The notes beneath the pieces are model-generated. The model did no database searches, was not told where the DNA came from, and worked only from the letters and a program-made list of their open reading frames with translations. Below, in pieces: positions 27,201-34,511 of a stretch of 64,000 bases of DNA (the stretch's first letter is position 1; each line of letters opens with the position of its first letter). Made by a program: the position numbers and the translations under genes. The stretch is from Pseudophaeobacter flagellatus (GTDB lineage: Bacteria > Pseudomonadota > Alphaproteobacteria > Rhodobacterales > Rhodobacteraceae). The stretch lies in assembly GCF_021228235.1 (NCBI RefSeq), contig NZ_JAJQRG010000006.1, positions 124,001 through 188,000 of the forward strand, read 5' to 3'.

Positions 27201-29627
27201 GACCGCCTCATTCGCCATGAACGCGATTTCCAGAAGCCACCGGCCAACGTGGTCGCGCAATTGTCGCCAGCGGTCCTGCACGGCGCCGCGACGACGCCCG
27301 CGCGAGATACCCGTGACGATGTAGGTCACCAGATAGCTGCCCGGAGCCGCCACGGTCAGCAGCGTCCAGATCAGTGCCGCCTCGGGGATCACGAGCCAGC
27401 CGCAAAGAGCCAGCAGCACAAGGGACGGAGCGATCAGACTCCGGCGGAGATTGTCAACGATCTTCCAACGATCGAGTGCAGACAGAGGGTTGCGCAACCG
27501 ATCCCCGCTGCGCCCCGGTGCCTGTCGGCCAAGCCAGGGCAACAATTGCCAGTCCCCGCGAATCCAGCGGTGCATGCGGCGTGTGAAATCCGGATACCGC
27601 GCTGGAAACCCTTCGTAGAGCACAATATCGGATGCCAGAGCCGCCCGCCCGTGGAGCCCCTCGAACAGGTCGTGACTGACCAGCGCGTTTTCCGGAACCC
27701 GGTTCCCGAGGCTGCGCCGAAAGGCCAGAGCATCATAAGCCCCCTTTCCGGTGAAAATCCCTTCGCCAAAAAGGTCCTGGTAAATGTCGGATACCGCGCG
27801 GCTGTAAATGTCGATGGCCGTGTCGCCGGTGTAGAGCCGCGTAAACGGCGAAACTGCCCCCGCTTCCGGGGATATCTCGATCCTGGGCTGGATGAAGGTG
27901 TAGCCCGCGATGACACGCTCTCCGTCCTCGTCGAATTCAGCGCGATTGAGCGGATGGGCCAGCGCGCCAAGAAGGCTGTGCACCGCGCCCGGGGGGGCAA
28001 TTGTGTCGGCATCAAGCGTCACGATATACCGCGCGGCACGCAATCCTTCGACATCCCCCTCGGTCAGGGGAAAGGCATCCGTGACCCCGTCATGCAGGAC
28101 ATCGTTGAATGCCTCAATCTTGCCCCGTTTGCGCTCCCATCCCATCCAGATGCCGTCCACCTCGTTCCAGCTGCGTCGGCGATGGAGCAGGACGAAGGGC
28201 GCGGTCTTCTCGTATCGACGGTTCAACTCACGAATCCCGTCGACGAGTGCGGCCTCAAGCGCTTGGTCCCCATCCGTCACTTGTTGCGCGGCATCGGCAG
28301 GGTCGCTCAAAAGCGCATAGTGTATCTGCGGATCCGGGTTTGTCAGCATGTGACGTTCCAGTTGCGCAAGAACAGGAGCAACCTCGTCGGGACGTCGGAA
28401 AATGGCCGGGACAATGACGGCTGCGTCGACGCCTTCGGGCAGTCCCTTTTGGAAATCCATCTTGGGCAGAACCCGCGGCGGCACGGTTTGCGTGACAAGC
28501 CAATTGGTCACCGTCACCGCAATGATCGAAGCGGGCATCAGCAGCAGCAGACCACCAAGCGCAAGAGCGACGCCGCTTGCACCCCAAGTGATGAGCAGCG
28601 CCAGCGGGGCGGCAAGCCCCAATGCGGCAACTCCGACAAGGCCCAAGACGTAGACCCATCCCGGTCGGCGCAACGCCAGGCGGCGAAAGGCTTCGGTGCG
28701 CTTGCCCCGATAGCCCGTCAGCGCCTCGAACTCGGCGCGGCCACCATCGACCAACCACCATCCGACATGGTTCTGGCGTGACGATCCCCTATGGTCGCGC
28801 GACATACGAACCGCCTCGCGTGCGATGTCTGGCTCAGACTGCCCGGTCCCATCGGCAAGAACTTCGATCGCCTGCCGATACCGGTCTCGCGTGTCAAAAT
28901 CCATCTCGGGGTATAGCCCGTCGGGTGACCTGCGCAGGATTGCCTCGACATGGCTTGTCTCTTCGACAAATGCTTTCCAGTCGATCCGCTCAATTGCGGC
29001 AAGTGCCACGATCGCCCGCGACAGGGCATCGGTGGGATCCCGGTCTTGCCAGTTACCGGGCCTCTCCAGCTCTTGAAAGGGTGGCGCGAGTTCCGGGACA
29101 AGACAACAGAAGGTCGTCATGATTTCTTCGAGCGCCACGAGCCGAAGCATCGCAGGGAATGCCCATAGCTCGGCGAGGGAAAGCCCTTCCCCGCCTTGGA
29201 ACGCGTTCACGAAAGCTGTCGTAGTCGCCACGTCGATCTGCGCATGGCTTTCCTCAACGTAGCTGCGTGCTGCAAGAAATGCACGCGGGCTCCCCTGCGC
29301 CTCAGGCAAGGCGGATCGGGCGAGACGGCGATAGAAAGCCGGTGGCATATCCTCACGCACCTGACGTACCGCCCGACGCACATGATACTCGTTGTCAAGC
29401 AGCCACTCTGCCGCCTTCGAGGCTTCGGGTGGTGGCACGCGGCAGATGCACCGCGCCTCATCCAGCCAGGCGGGGATCCTGTCGAGGCGCTTCCATACGG
29501 GTACGGCCCGCGCAGGACCAGGGTGCACGCAATTGTGCCGTAACTGGGTTTCGGACGCAGCGGCGACCGGTTCCTGCAGCTGCGAGGAAGGCGGTGTCAC
29601 GGCTCTTGCCGCAAGGCAGCGGGCCAT
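21207..29627 (-). CDS. ndvB: Cyclic beta-1,2-glucan synthase (NdvB/ChvB type)
   Basis: A 2806-residue inner-membrane enzyme that polymerises UDP-glucose into beta-1,2-glucan, trims and cyclises it. Seen in order: membrane helices at about 325-385; a GT84 transferase core with YIVTLDADTIAPPGAV (about 537) and HRWIRGDWQLLPWL (about 687); further helices to about 900; a glycoamylase-like region (HRYDLLASEARLASYI, about 1266; YMAHHQGMLLSAIGNA, about 1450); and GH94-type phosphorylase modules with the catalytic GSGDWNDGMDRVG at about 2470. Length matches the family (about 2800). Start ATG 29627 lies inside the end of the USP gene (31-nt overlap), so both are probably one transcript. Cyclic glucans serve osmotic adaptation and host interaction. 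Confidence 0.92.
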   Translation of the reverse strand: MARCLAARAVTPPSSQLQEPVAAASETQLRHNCVHPGPARAVPVWKRLDRIPAWLDEARCICRVPPPEASKAAEWLLDNEYHVRRAVRQVREDMPPAFYRRLARSALPEAQGSPRAFLAARSYVEESHAQIDVATTTAFVNAFQGGEGLSLAELWAFPAMLRLVALEEIMTTFCCLVPELAPPFQELERPGNWQDRDPTDALSRAIVALAAIERIDWKAFVEETSHVEAILRRSPDGLYPEMDFDTRDRYRQAIEVLADGTGQSEPDIAREAVRMSRDHRGSSRQNHVGWWLVDGGRAEFEALTGYRGKRTEAFRRLALRRPGWVYVLGLVGVAALGLAAPLALLITWGASGVALALGGLLLLMPASIIAVTVTNWLVTQTVPPRVLPKMDFQKGLPEGVDAAVIVPAIFRRPDEVAPVLAQLERHMLTNPDPQIHYALLSDPADAAQQVTDGDQALEAALVDGIRELNRRYEKTAPFVLLHRRRSWNEVDGIWMGWERKRGKIEAFNDVLHDGVTDAFPLTEGDVEGLRAARYIVTLDADTIAPPGAVHSLLGALAHPLNRAEFDEDGERVIAGYTFIQPRIEISPEAGAVSPFTRLYTGDTAIDIYSRAVSDIYQDLFGEGIFTGKGAYDALAFRRSLGNRVPENALVSHDLFEGLHGRAALASDIVLYEGFPARYPDFTRRMHRWIRGDWQLLPWLGRQAPGRSGDRLRNPLSALDRWKIVDNLRRSLIAPSLVLLALCGWLVIPEAALIWTLLTVAAPGSYLVTYIVTGISRGRRRGAVQDRWRQLRDHVGRWLLEIAFMANEAVICLDAIGRALWRLTVSRRNMLEWSTAAHVAATGANTRARFWIDMAGAPLLCLVITATLAVLAPAALPGALPLLLLWILSPEIAYLICRPWHPTEDSFSDTDVAWLRHIARRTWAYFETFAGPEDNWLAPDNYQTEPKAKIAHRSSPTNVGMQFLSSMTALDLGHVGLRDLAQRTEFALEALERIERHQGHLVNWFETRTLLPLEPRYVSTVDSGNLAVSLLTLREGLIEVANGPALSRALWDGFIDTLGVLAEATGDLPAEHSQVIRARIRTLSDNAEAARDDPAGWRGALCRSLEEDLPKLSGAILNAIDATPGAAPGELHFWFERSRHHAASFLRDLDALCPWLAIDGWMEVEENAAEIAKRLRPDIALGQLDDVLGCIQDGTQSLAKTGLEGAELQTAISAGQTAQVAMRDTLLTLAQEAGRLAMGMDFSFLYDRETRTFFIGYNLSFDRMDEHRYDLLASEARLASYIAIAKGDVPAEHWFHLGRPISRSSGPLTVLSWNGSMFEFLMPTLLIRSAPGQLLGQSEQAAVDIQRRYGDRLGLPWGVSEAAFAARDTAQNYQYRAFGVAGLGMRQGLAEDYVVAPYASALALSVRPGAAVRNLRRLEALGIRGHYGFYDAVDFTPLRLPETATHVPVFTYMAHHQGMLLSAIGNALGDSVFVRRFNRDARISAIDLLMHERVPWEYIPEPLPDAGSTLPEQIERRVLPLHGWSAEDTDVPQIHTVGNGHLSVWLSSAATGSIWRHGQSLTRWSGDPVIDNGAARLLLRDAEDGATWEFRRTPEQWVDVMFHAEKASFHLQHHEIAATQEICVAAADDVEIRRVTLVNHDDRHRVVDVTSYAEPVLAPHAAHERHPAFSKLFVRSEILPDMDGVLFTRRPRRPEDAPSVMLHRLLCEDRGVVAAGAETDRRALVGRHGTCLAAADAEMTGAAGWTLDPVAALRARVSLAPGQRATFAYLMIAAGSRQSAIDTAERYATAPALDWAFEDAARSAAVEANRVGLAPSDMADTQLLATRLLRPAARVAANGETAGPGQPDLWGLGVSGDYPIMLVEVADADSADLLPPIVRAQRWLRRNGLRSDLVVLGTKASSYEEPIAARLRDALRDAGLAEGLGGDGGVHLHSVDRISPAQVRALETLARVTLDGAAPTLEAALPTPQEDTVKPPVFDPGGHPMTEAIEPLKRPQDLVCDNGLGGFIPDNGDYLMQIGPGQTTPVPWCNVIANDDFGTIVTESGLGFTWSLNSGEFRLTPWSNDPVTDMQGEAIYLRDEETAQVWTVTPLPTGDLTQCRVTHRAGETVWQRSSQGLAQRLSISVPQNAPVKVISLELTNTTTGQRRITATCYAEWQLGATPSTAKPNVRTGYHEAVGALIAQSGWSPSFAGQIAFLTASRQAHAMTCDRAAFLGPGGTAMPEGLRRWSPWGRTDSVEDACAAYQVHLDIAPGATEKVVFVLGAATSLAEIETLAATFAAPDKAAAATQAVADVWQHRLGAIRVETPDEAFDLMVNRWLPYQSYASRILARAGFQQASGGVGFRDQLQDMMAFLLSEPQRVRAHILDCAGHQFEEGDVLHWWHPPEERGVRTRCSDDMLWLVYATHTYVRATGDTSILTEQVPFLSAPPLAEDEEDRYAAFEIGQSSTLLDHCLRAMQRGATKGAHGLPLIGSGDWNDGMDRVGCRGRGESVWLAWFAAYCGDACADLADLSDRADEAGFWRQRAGELRQAAETCAWDGDWYLRAFDDDGVPWGAAQNDECRIDSIAQSWAVLAGAPNRARAEQALRSAAAHLIDPEHRLVRLLTPAFDKTPRDPGYIRAYPPGVRENGGQYTHAATWLGLAFARLGDGDEAYRIFDLINPARRSARPEDMRIYRGEPYAIPADVGGAAPFEGRAGWTWYTGAAAWGWRLAVEGILGLELRGGALRIAPCLPSDWTGYRATVRGQAGSIAITVQQVDCSDDGAANTQDGNGEDGMIVEFPTDGSTRQVCVQVRRGSIARRRQASARV

Positions 29628-30613
29628 CTCGGTGTTTTTCCGCCCGCGCGATGAGTGCTCATCTCCGCGTTCCGGATTAACAGAACTGGTGTCACGGCAC
29701 GGGAGAGAAGATACTCTGCGGTGCTCCCGATGGGCAGATCCGGATCGTTTCCCAGCCCGCGGGCCGAAAGGACCACAAGTTCGCCCCGTTCTTCGCAAAT
29801 CGCCTTCATCAGAGCCCTGCGTGGCTCATCGCCGCTGAGCCGACGGACGCGGTTGCCGTGTCTGTGGACAGGGAGCAATCGACGCAAACGCTGAAGCCGA
29901 TCTTCGACCGTGCGTGCCGCCTCCTCCTTGAGTTCACGCCAGAGCGCCTCATCTCCCTGTCCCGTCCGTCCAGTGCCGAACGAGCCGGCATGCGAAACAG
30001 CGTGAAGGATGACAAGTTCTGCCGCGCGGATCCGCGCAATCGCGGCGGCGAAGCGAAGCGCGGCTTCTGATAGCGGCGAACCGTCCATTGGAACTATGAT
30101 ACGACGGGTCCTGGGAGGCTCACCTGCAATTTCGTCCGGAACGAGCAGAACCGATCCGTGAAAGACCTCTGCAAGATGCCTGGCCGTCCCTCCGAGGCCC
30201 CATCGGCTTGGGGGTCCGAAGGTCCCGGTGCCCAAGACCAGAAGATCCGCCTCGCAGCGCAGCGCCTCTTCGTGGATGCACCGCCCGGCTGAACCGCACA
30301 CCACGATCGCACGTATGTCGGTGGTTGCCCCGGCGGTGTCGGACATCCGTATTAGATCGGCTGTCTCATCGCGTCTGGTCAATTCCCAATCGACGGGATC
30401 GGCGCAGCGAACCGTGGGCGGCCCGGCGGGCACGACTCGCATGGCCGTCAGGTCAGCCCCCGTTTGGTTCGCCAGCAATACGGCTTGTTCCAGTATGCGC
30501 GCGGCATCAGGGGACCGGTCGAGACAAACCAACACATGGCGCAAAAGGCGATCATCGCTCTCCTGCCCATGTGGTCGGTCCACGATGGCCGGCCCGGAAT
30601 GAATATCAGGCAT
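29597..30613 (-). CDS. Tandem universal stress protein
   Basis: A 338-residue cytosolic protein with two USP domains. Domain 1 (about 25-165) starts HVLVCLDRSPDAARILEQAV and has LVLGTGTFGPPSRWGLGGTA, a weakened nucleotide motif. Domain 2 (about 170-315) starts RIIVPMDGSPLSEAALRFAA and ends SARGLGNDPDLPIGSTAEYL, an intact G-2x-G-9x-G(S/T) ATP-binding loop, then AVTPVLLIRN. A basic tail follows. The start at 30613 has GGGAGG upstream. Two FNR-like boxes lie upstream (30693-30706 and 30762-30775), and the gene overlaps ndvB downstream. Tandem USPs under FNR/DNR control are known in anaerobic energy-stress survival. Confidence 0.88.
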   Translation of the reverse strand: MPDIHSGPAIVDRPHGQESDDRLLRHVLVCLDRSPDAARILEQAVLLANQTGADLTAMRVVPAGPPTVRCADPVDWELTRRDETADLIRMSDTAGATTDIRAIVVCGSAGRCIHEEALRCEADLLVLGTGTFGPPSRWGLGGTARHLAEVFHGSVLLVPDEIAGEPPRTRRIIVPMDGSPLSEAALRFAAAIARIRAAELVILHAVSHAGSFGTGRTGQGDEALWRELKEEAARTVEDRLQRLRRLLPVHRHGNRVRRLSGDEPRRALMKAICEERGELVVLSARGLGNDPDLPIGSTAEYLLSRAVTPVLLIRNAEMSTHRAGGKTPRWPAALRQEP

Positions 30614-30692
30614 GGCAACCTCCCGTCCAAATGGCGCTTCGTTGTTGCGTAAAGCTTGGGTCTACATGCTACCCACACAGGCCTGGGGTTCA

Positions 30693-30706
30693 TTGACGGG
30701 ACGCAA
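30693..30706 (-). promoter_or_regulatory. FNR-like box, proximal, upstream of usp-ndvB
   Basis: TTGAC-GGGA-CGCAA (leftward TTGCG-TCCC-GTCAA), 79 nt before the start at 30613. Confidence 0.5.
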
Positions 30707-30761
30707 TGCGCTCGCCCTGTGCCTGACACCGCCACAACGCGGCCAAAGAGGTCTGATGTCA

Positions 30762-30775
30762 TTGATAGCTGGCAA
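30762..30775 (-). promoter_or_regulatory. FNR-like box, distal, upstream of usp-ndvB
   Basis: TTGAT-AGCT-GGCAA (leftward TTGCC-AGCT-ATCAA), centred 69 bp from the proximal box. Confidence 0.45.
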
Positions 30776-31120
30776 CGAAGCGGTTTTGGCTGTGTTTAGA
30801 AAAGCAGTGATAGTAAGTGCAGACCTTGCTGTAGTGTTTCGCCCGAACGCATTCGCGGGCCGGAATGCGGGCCGTCTGTGGTCGTGAGAACGAATGCAGA
30901 CGGCTCTACACCAAGTTCCCGACCAGCCTCGCTGCTCGGCTGTCAAGAACACGCCGTCCCTGAGACCTAGCGCATCACCTCAGGCCTGATCACGGGGCCG
31001 GGCCGGGACGACCGCAGCGCAAAAGCGCCGGGGCCGAGGCCTTGATCAGCGCGACGAACTCGCAAATCAGCGAGCTCAAATCAGGCAAATAGCCGCGCCA
31101 TCCAGTTTGAAATGGAGCGG
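30776..31120. other. Intergenic stretch with nothing recognisable
   Basis: About 345 bases between the distal usp box and the BON-protein stop. Both strands have only short frames without family resemblance or ribosome sites. It may be decayed sequence, but I cannot name a source. Confidence 0.4.
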
Positions 31121-31768
31121 TCACTGCACCGCCAGATGATCGATGACGTTCGTCACCCCGGGGGCCGCCCAGGCCGCGCGCTCCGCGCTCCTGCGTTCGC
31201 CCAGATAGCGGACTTCGCCCTCAAGCGTTACGGTCCCGTCATGAACCACCACCCGGATTCCCGAGGCATCAAGTTCCGCATCGCGCACGAGGGTCTTCTT
31301 GATCCGCTCCGATACGTCCGAAACCTTTACCGACGGTCGGACCCTGAGATGGTTGTTGATGCCGGTTACACCCGTCATCCGACCGATCACCCGTTCTGCG
31401 GCATCACCCTGATATCGCCATTCCACATCACCCTCGAGGGTGACCCGGCCCTTGGCGACGGTGACATGGATCTTGTCTTCCGGTACCGATGTGTTCCACT
31501 TCAGCGAATTGGCGACGCGTTTCGCGATCTCATCGTCAGCTGTGATGTGGGCACCAATTGGCCGGACCTCGATTTCGTCGGCGATCGCACGGACGCCCAC
31601 GACGGTTTCAACGATGCCCAGCGTCGTGATCTTGTCGCTGTAGCTGCGGACATGCCCTGTCAGCGTTACGACAGCCTGATCGACCGCCACGCCAATGTCG
31701 GCAGCATCAATGCTTGGCTCGAAATCAAGTTCATCAATGATGTCCAGTCGTAGTTGCTTGTCAGTCAT
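31121..31768 (-). CDS. Triple BON-domain protein
   Basis: A 215-residue protein with three BON (OsmY/nodulation) domains and no signal peptide. Repeats: DIGVAVDQAVVTLTGHVRSY then VVGVRAIADEIEVRP; KIHVTVAKGRVTLEGDVEWR then MTGVTGINNHLRVRP; GIRVVVHDGTVTLEGEVRYL then APGVTNVIDHLAV. BON domains bind phospholipid or assist envelope stability; the lack of an export signal suggests a cytoplasmic or membrane-face role. The start at 31768 is chosen for GGAGGAAGAG immediately upstream. An FNR-like box (31828-31841) lies 59 nt upstream. It is the last intact gene of the island. Confidence 0.85.
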   Translation of the reverse strand: MTDKQLRLDIIDELDFEPSIDAADIGVAVDQAVVTLTGHVRSYSDKITTLGIVETVVGVRAIADEIEVRPIGAHITADDEIAKRVANSLKWNTSVPEDKIHVTVAKGRVTLEGDVEWRYQGDAAERVIGRMTGVTGINNHLRVRPSVKVSDVSERIKKTLVRDAELDASGIRVVVHDGTVTLEGEVRYLGERRSAERAAWAAPGVTNVIDHLAVQ

Positions 31769-31827
31769 CTCTTCCTCCACTTTGCAAACCACATCAAGGA
31801 CGATATCTTTGCGGATTTCTATTGACA

Positions 31828-31841
31828 TTGATGGCTCGCAA
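31828..31841 (-). promoter_or_regulatory. FNR-like box upstream of BON-protein gene
   Basis: TTGAT-GGCT-CGCAA (leftward TTGCG-AGCC-ATCAA), 59 nt before the start at 31768. Confidence 0.55.
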
Positions 31842-31940
31842 CGACGGATCCGAAAGGCGCTGGACAAGGATCTGACGGGAGGGGGGAAACCTGGGGATTG
31901 GTTGCTATGATGTAGCGGTTGTTCAAATAGGACGACCACC

Positions 31941-32087
31941 ATGGATATACGAATTGTTGTTGAAACGACTTTTGAAGATGGGAGGAAACGATCTCATCTG
32001 GCTGGCTGGCTGCTCGATTGGCCGAACCAAGGGCGACATCAGCACGGAACTGCACGCCACCTGCGCATGATTGCTATCAGGGCCTGA
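31941..32087 (+). pseudogene. Probable transposase N-terminal remnant (ISKra4-like)
   Basis: A 48-codon frame begins MDIRIVVETTFEDGRKRSH, which resembles the start of ISKra4-type transposases as I remember them, and then departs into LAGWLLDWPNQGRHQHG, consistent with a deletion or frameshift soon after codon 20. No catalytic domain or clear terminal inverted repeat remains. The fragment lies exactly where the stress island meets the phenylacetate genes. The assignment rests on about 19 residues, so it is tentative. Confidence 0.45.
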
Positions 32088-32125
32088 TGCCGCATCCGTA
32101 AGTTTGGGTCAAAGCCAACCCTACG

Positions 32126-32722
32126 CTAAAGCCCAGCCACCCCGGTAAGGGTGAGGTCGGCCACCAGATCTGCATAGTCTTCGCGGGCTTTTGATCCCGC
32201 GCCCGAATTCCACATGTAGTACCAGTTGAGCATACCAAAAACCGACATGGTCGTGGCGCGTAGCTTGCTGGGGTCCTTGGCAAACGCTTCGGGTGCGACG
32301 GTCTGCAGCGTATCGCTGAGATATTGCACCAATGCGCGCTGATAGGCCCGTAACAGTTTCTGCTGCTCTTCCGGCAGGGCCCCCATGGCGTTGGACTGCA
32401 CCTTATGTTCATCATCTGCCCCCTGATAGGCCAGCAGGATTTCAGCCACCACCCGTCGCAGACCTTCTTCGGGGGACAGGCCTGCGACGTCAACGCCGCA
32501 GACCCGGTCCCGCAGATCGCGCAGATAGGTTTCAAGCAGGCCGAAAAGCACGGCATCCTTGCTGTCATAGTAGTGATAGATGTTGGCCTTGGAGATCCCG
32601 CATTCGCGCGCCAGCTGGGTCATCGAGGCGCGATCATAGCCCGCCTCGGCAAAAACCCTGGCGGCAGATTTCAGAATCTGGCCGCGCTTTTCATCGTGAT
32701 CTTTTGCAATCGTGCGGGCCAT
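32126..32722 (-). CDS. TetR-family regulator of the phenylacetate genes
   Basis: A 198-residue repressor. The N-terminal HTH is ILKSAARVFAEAGYDRASMT followed by ARECGISKANIYHYYDSKDA, and the C-terminal ligand domain includes LSDTLQTVAPEAFAKDPSKL. Its close placement downstream of paaK (23 nt) and the phenylacetate neighbours suggest a PaaR-type repressor released by phenylacetyl-CoA; this is context, not motif, evidence. A palindrome in the paaG-paaZ intergenic region (35367-35380) is a candidate operator. It starts at ATG 32722, with GGGAGAGATGTGAGCCC upstream. Confidence 0.82.
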   Translation of the reverse strand: MARTIAKDHDEKRGQILKSAARVFAEAGYDRASMTQLARECGISKANIYHYYDSKDAVLFGLLETYLRDLRDRVCGVDVAGLSPEEGLRRVVAEILLAYQGADDEHKVQSNAMGALPEEQQKLLRAYQRALVQYLSDTLQTVAPEAFAKDPSKLRATTMSVFGMLNWYYMWNSGAGSKAREDYADLVADLTLTGVAGL

Positions 32723-32745
32723 GGGCTCACATCTCTCCCTGTCTG

Positions 32746-34053
32746 TTACGCATCGCGCTTGTCGATGACGCGCTTGGCCTTGCCCTGGCTGCGCTCTACT
32801 GTGCCGGGGTCGCCGACAATGACCTCGGTCGAGACGCCAACCATATCTTTGATCCGCTTGGTCAACATCCGCGCTGCGGCGGTTTTGGACAGTTCATCTG
32901 CGGCCTCTGGCGTTGCCTCAACAAAGACCCGCATCGCATCCATGCGGCCCGCCTTGTACAGCTCGATCTGATAATGCGGTGCCAAACCGCCGGTGGCCAT
33001 CAACTGTTCTTCGATCTGGCTGGGGAAGACATTCACCCCGCGCAGGATGATCATGTCATCCGAACGGCCGGTGATTTTTTCCATTCGCCGCATCGTGCGC
33101 GCCGTACCCGGTAGCAACCGGGTCAAATCACGGGTGCGGTAGCGCACCATCGGCAGGCCTTCTTTTGTCAGGGTGGTAAAGACCAGTTCGCCCATTTCAC
33201 CATCCGGCAGCACCTCGCCGGTGACCGGGTCGATGATTTCCGGCAGGAAGTGGTCTTCCCAAATGACCGGTCCGTCCTTGGTTTCCACGCATTCGCTGGC
33301 AACCCCCGGCCCCATGATTTCGGACAGCCCGTAGATATCAACCGCGTGCATGTCAAAGGCCGCCTCGACCTCGCGGCGCATGGCATCCGTCCAGGGTTCG
33401 GCACCAAAAACCCCCACCTGCAGCGAGCTGTCGCGCGGATCCAGGCCTATTTTATGGTATTGTTCCAGAATGTTGAGCATATAGGACGGTGTCACCATGA
33501 TGCCGTCAGGCTGGAAATCAGTAATAAGACCAACCTGTTTTTCGGTCTGGCCGCCAGACATCGGAACCACCGTAGCGCCAAGGCGTTCGATTCCATAATG
33601 CGCCCCGAGCCCGCCAGTGAACAACCCATAGCCATAAGCGTTGTGCACCATGTCACCTTTGCGCAGGCCCGCCGCACGCAAAGACCGTGCCACCAGATCA
33701 GCCCAATTGGAAATATCATTGGCGGTATAGCCGACCACGGTTGGCTTGCCCGTGGTCCCAGAGGACGCATGCAGGCGGATGATCTGCTCGCGTGGCACCG
33801 CAAAAAGCCCAAAGGGGTAGTTGTCGCGCAGGTCGTTTTTATAGGTGAACGGGAATTTCGACAGATCCGACAGCTGCTGCAAATCATCCGGGTGCACCCC
33901 AGCGGCATCAAAGCGCTCTTTGTACATGGGCACGTTGTCATAGGCATGGCGCAGCGACCACTTCAGCCGCTTGAGCTGTAGCGCGCGGATTTCATCAATC
34001 GAGGCAATCTCGATCGCATCAAGGTCGGCCTTGTTGGGGGTCAAATCTTTCAT
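32746..34053 (-). CDS. paaK: Phenylacetate-CoA ligase
   Basis: A 435-residue AMP-forming ligase that activates phenylacetate to phenylacetyl-CoA, the first step of the pathway. Motifs: the P-loop LHASSGTTGKPTVVGYT, the middle segment VDIYGLSEIMGPGVASECVE, and the C-terminal YRTRDLTRLLPG and ITGRSDDMIILRGVNVFPSQ hinge region. Length matches PaaK (about 430-440). It is the third leftward gene in the paaG-paaI-paaK-tetR order, 14 nt after paaI. Confidence 0.95.
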   Translation of the reverse strand: MKDLTPNKADLDAIEIASIDEIRALQLKRLKWSLRHAYDNVPMYKERFDAAGVHPDDLQQLSDLSKFPFTYKNDLRDNYPFGLFAVPREQIIRLHASSGTTGKPTVVGYTANDISNWADLVARSLRAAGLRKGDMVHNAYGYGLFTGGLGAHYGIERLGATVVPMSGGQTEKQVGLITDFQPDGIMVTPSYMLNILEQYHKIGLDPRDSSLQVGVFGAEPWTDAMRREVEAAFDMHAVDIYGLSEIMGPGVASECVETKDGPVIWEDHFLPEIIDPVTGEVLPDGEMGELVFTTLTKEGLPMVRYRTRDLTRLLPGTARTMRRMEKITGRSDDMIILRGVNVFPSQIEEQLMATGGLAPHYQIELYKAGRMDAMRVFVEATPEAADELSKTAAARMLTKRIKDMVGVSTEVIVGDPGTVERSQGKAKRVIDKRDA

Positions 34054-34067
34054 GGCGTTCTCCTCAC

Positions 34068-34511
34068 CTATTCGTCAAACAACTGGCCCTTGATCGCGCG
34101 CGAAAGCCCGCGAAAGGCGGCGATCATCTCGCCGTTCTGATTTTCCACCGCCACATCATAGATGCCGCTGCGCCCGGTCAAAGAAACCTCCGTCGCGCGG
34201 GCGATCAGCCGATCCCCCAACCTGCCAGCGGCGGTGAATGTGATAGAGTTGCTTTGCGCGACAGTCGATTGATTGCGGCTGTTGCAGGCAAAGGCAAAGG
34301 CACTGTCGGCCAACATGAAAGTCACGCCGCCATGGCAAATGCCATGGCCATTGCAGTGATGCGCCTTGACCGTCAATTCCAGCGTGGCGCGGCCCTCGTC
34401 CACGTCTGCAATCTCCATCCCGGCCCATTTCGAAGCCGCATCGCTGGCCCACATGGCCTCGGCGGATTTTTCGGCGCGTTGCTTTGATGTCAGATTTGCA
34501 CGCATGCTCAT
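34068..34511 (-). CDS. paaI: Hotdog thioesterase PaaI
   Basis: A 147-residue hotdog-fold acyl-CoA thioesterase. The signature GHGICHGGVTFMLADSAFAF includes the catalytic Asp and HGG loop of PaaI. It hydrolyses stalled or toxic hydroxyphenylacetyl-CoA intermediates and recovers CoA. The gene overlaps the end of paaG by four bases, so it is translationally coupled. The start may be 34511 (MSMRANL) or two codons later. Confidence 0.93.
   Translation of the reverse strand: MSMRANLTSKQRAEKSAEAMWASDAASKWAGMEIADVDEGRATLELTVKAHHCNGHGICHGGVTFMLADSAFAFACNSRNQSTVAQSNSITFTAAGRLGDRLIARATEVSLTGRSGIYDVAVENQNGEMIAAFRGLSRAIKGQLFDE

Noticed and set aside
27249-28781. A 510-codon frame antisense to ndvB
   Set aside because: Shadow of the glucan synthase; contains no recognisable domain or start signal.
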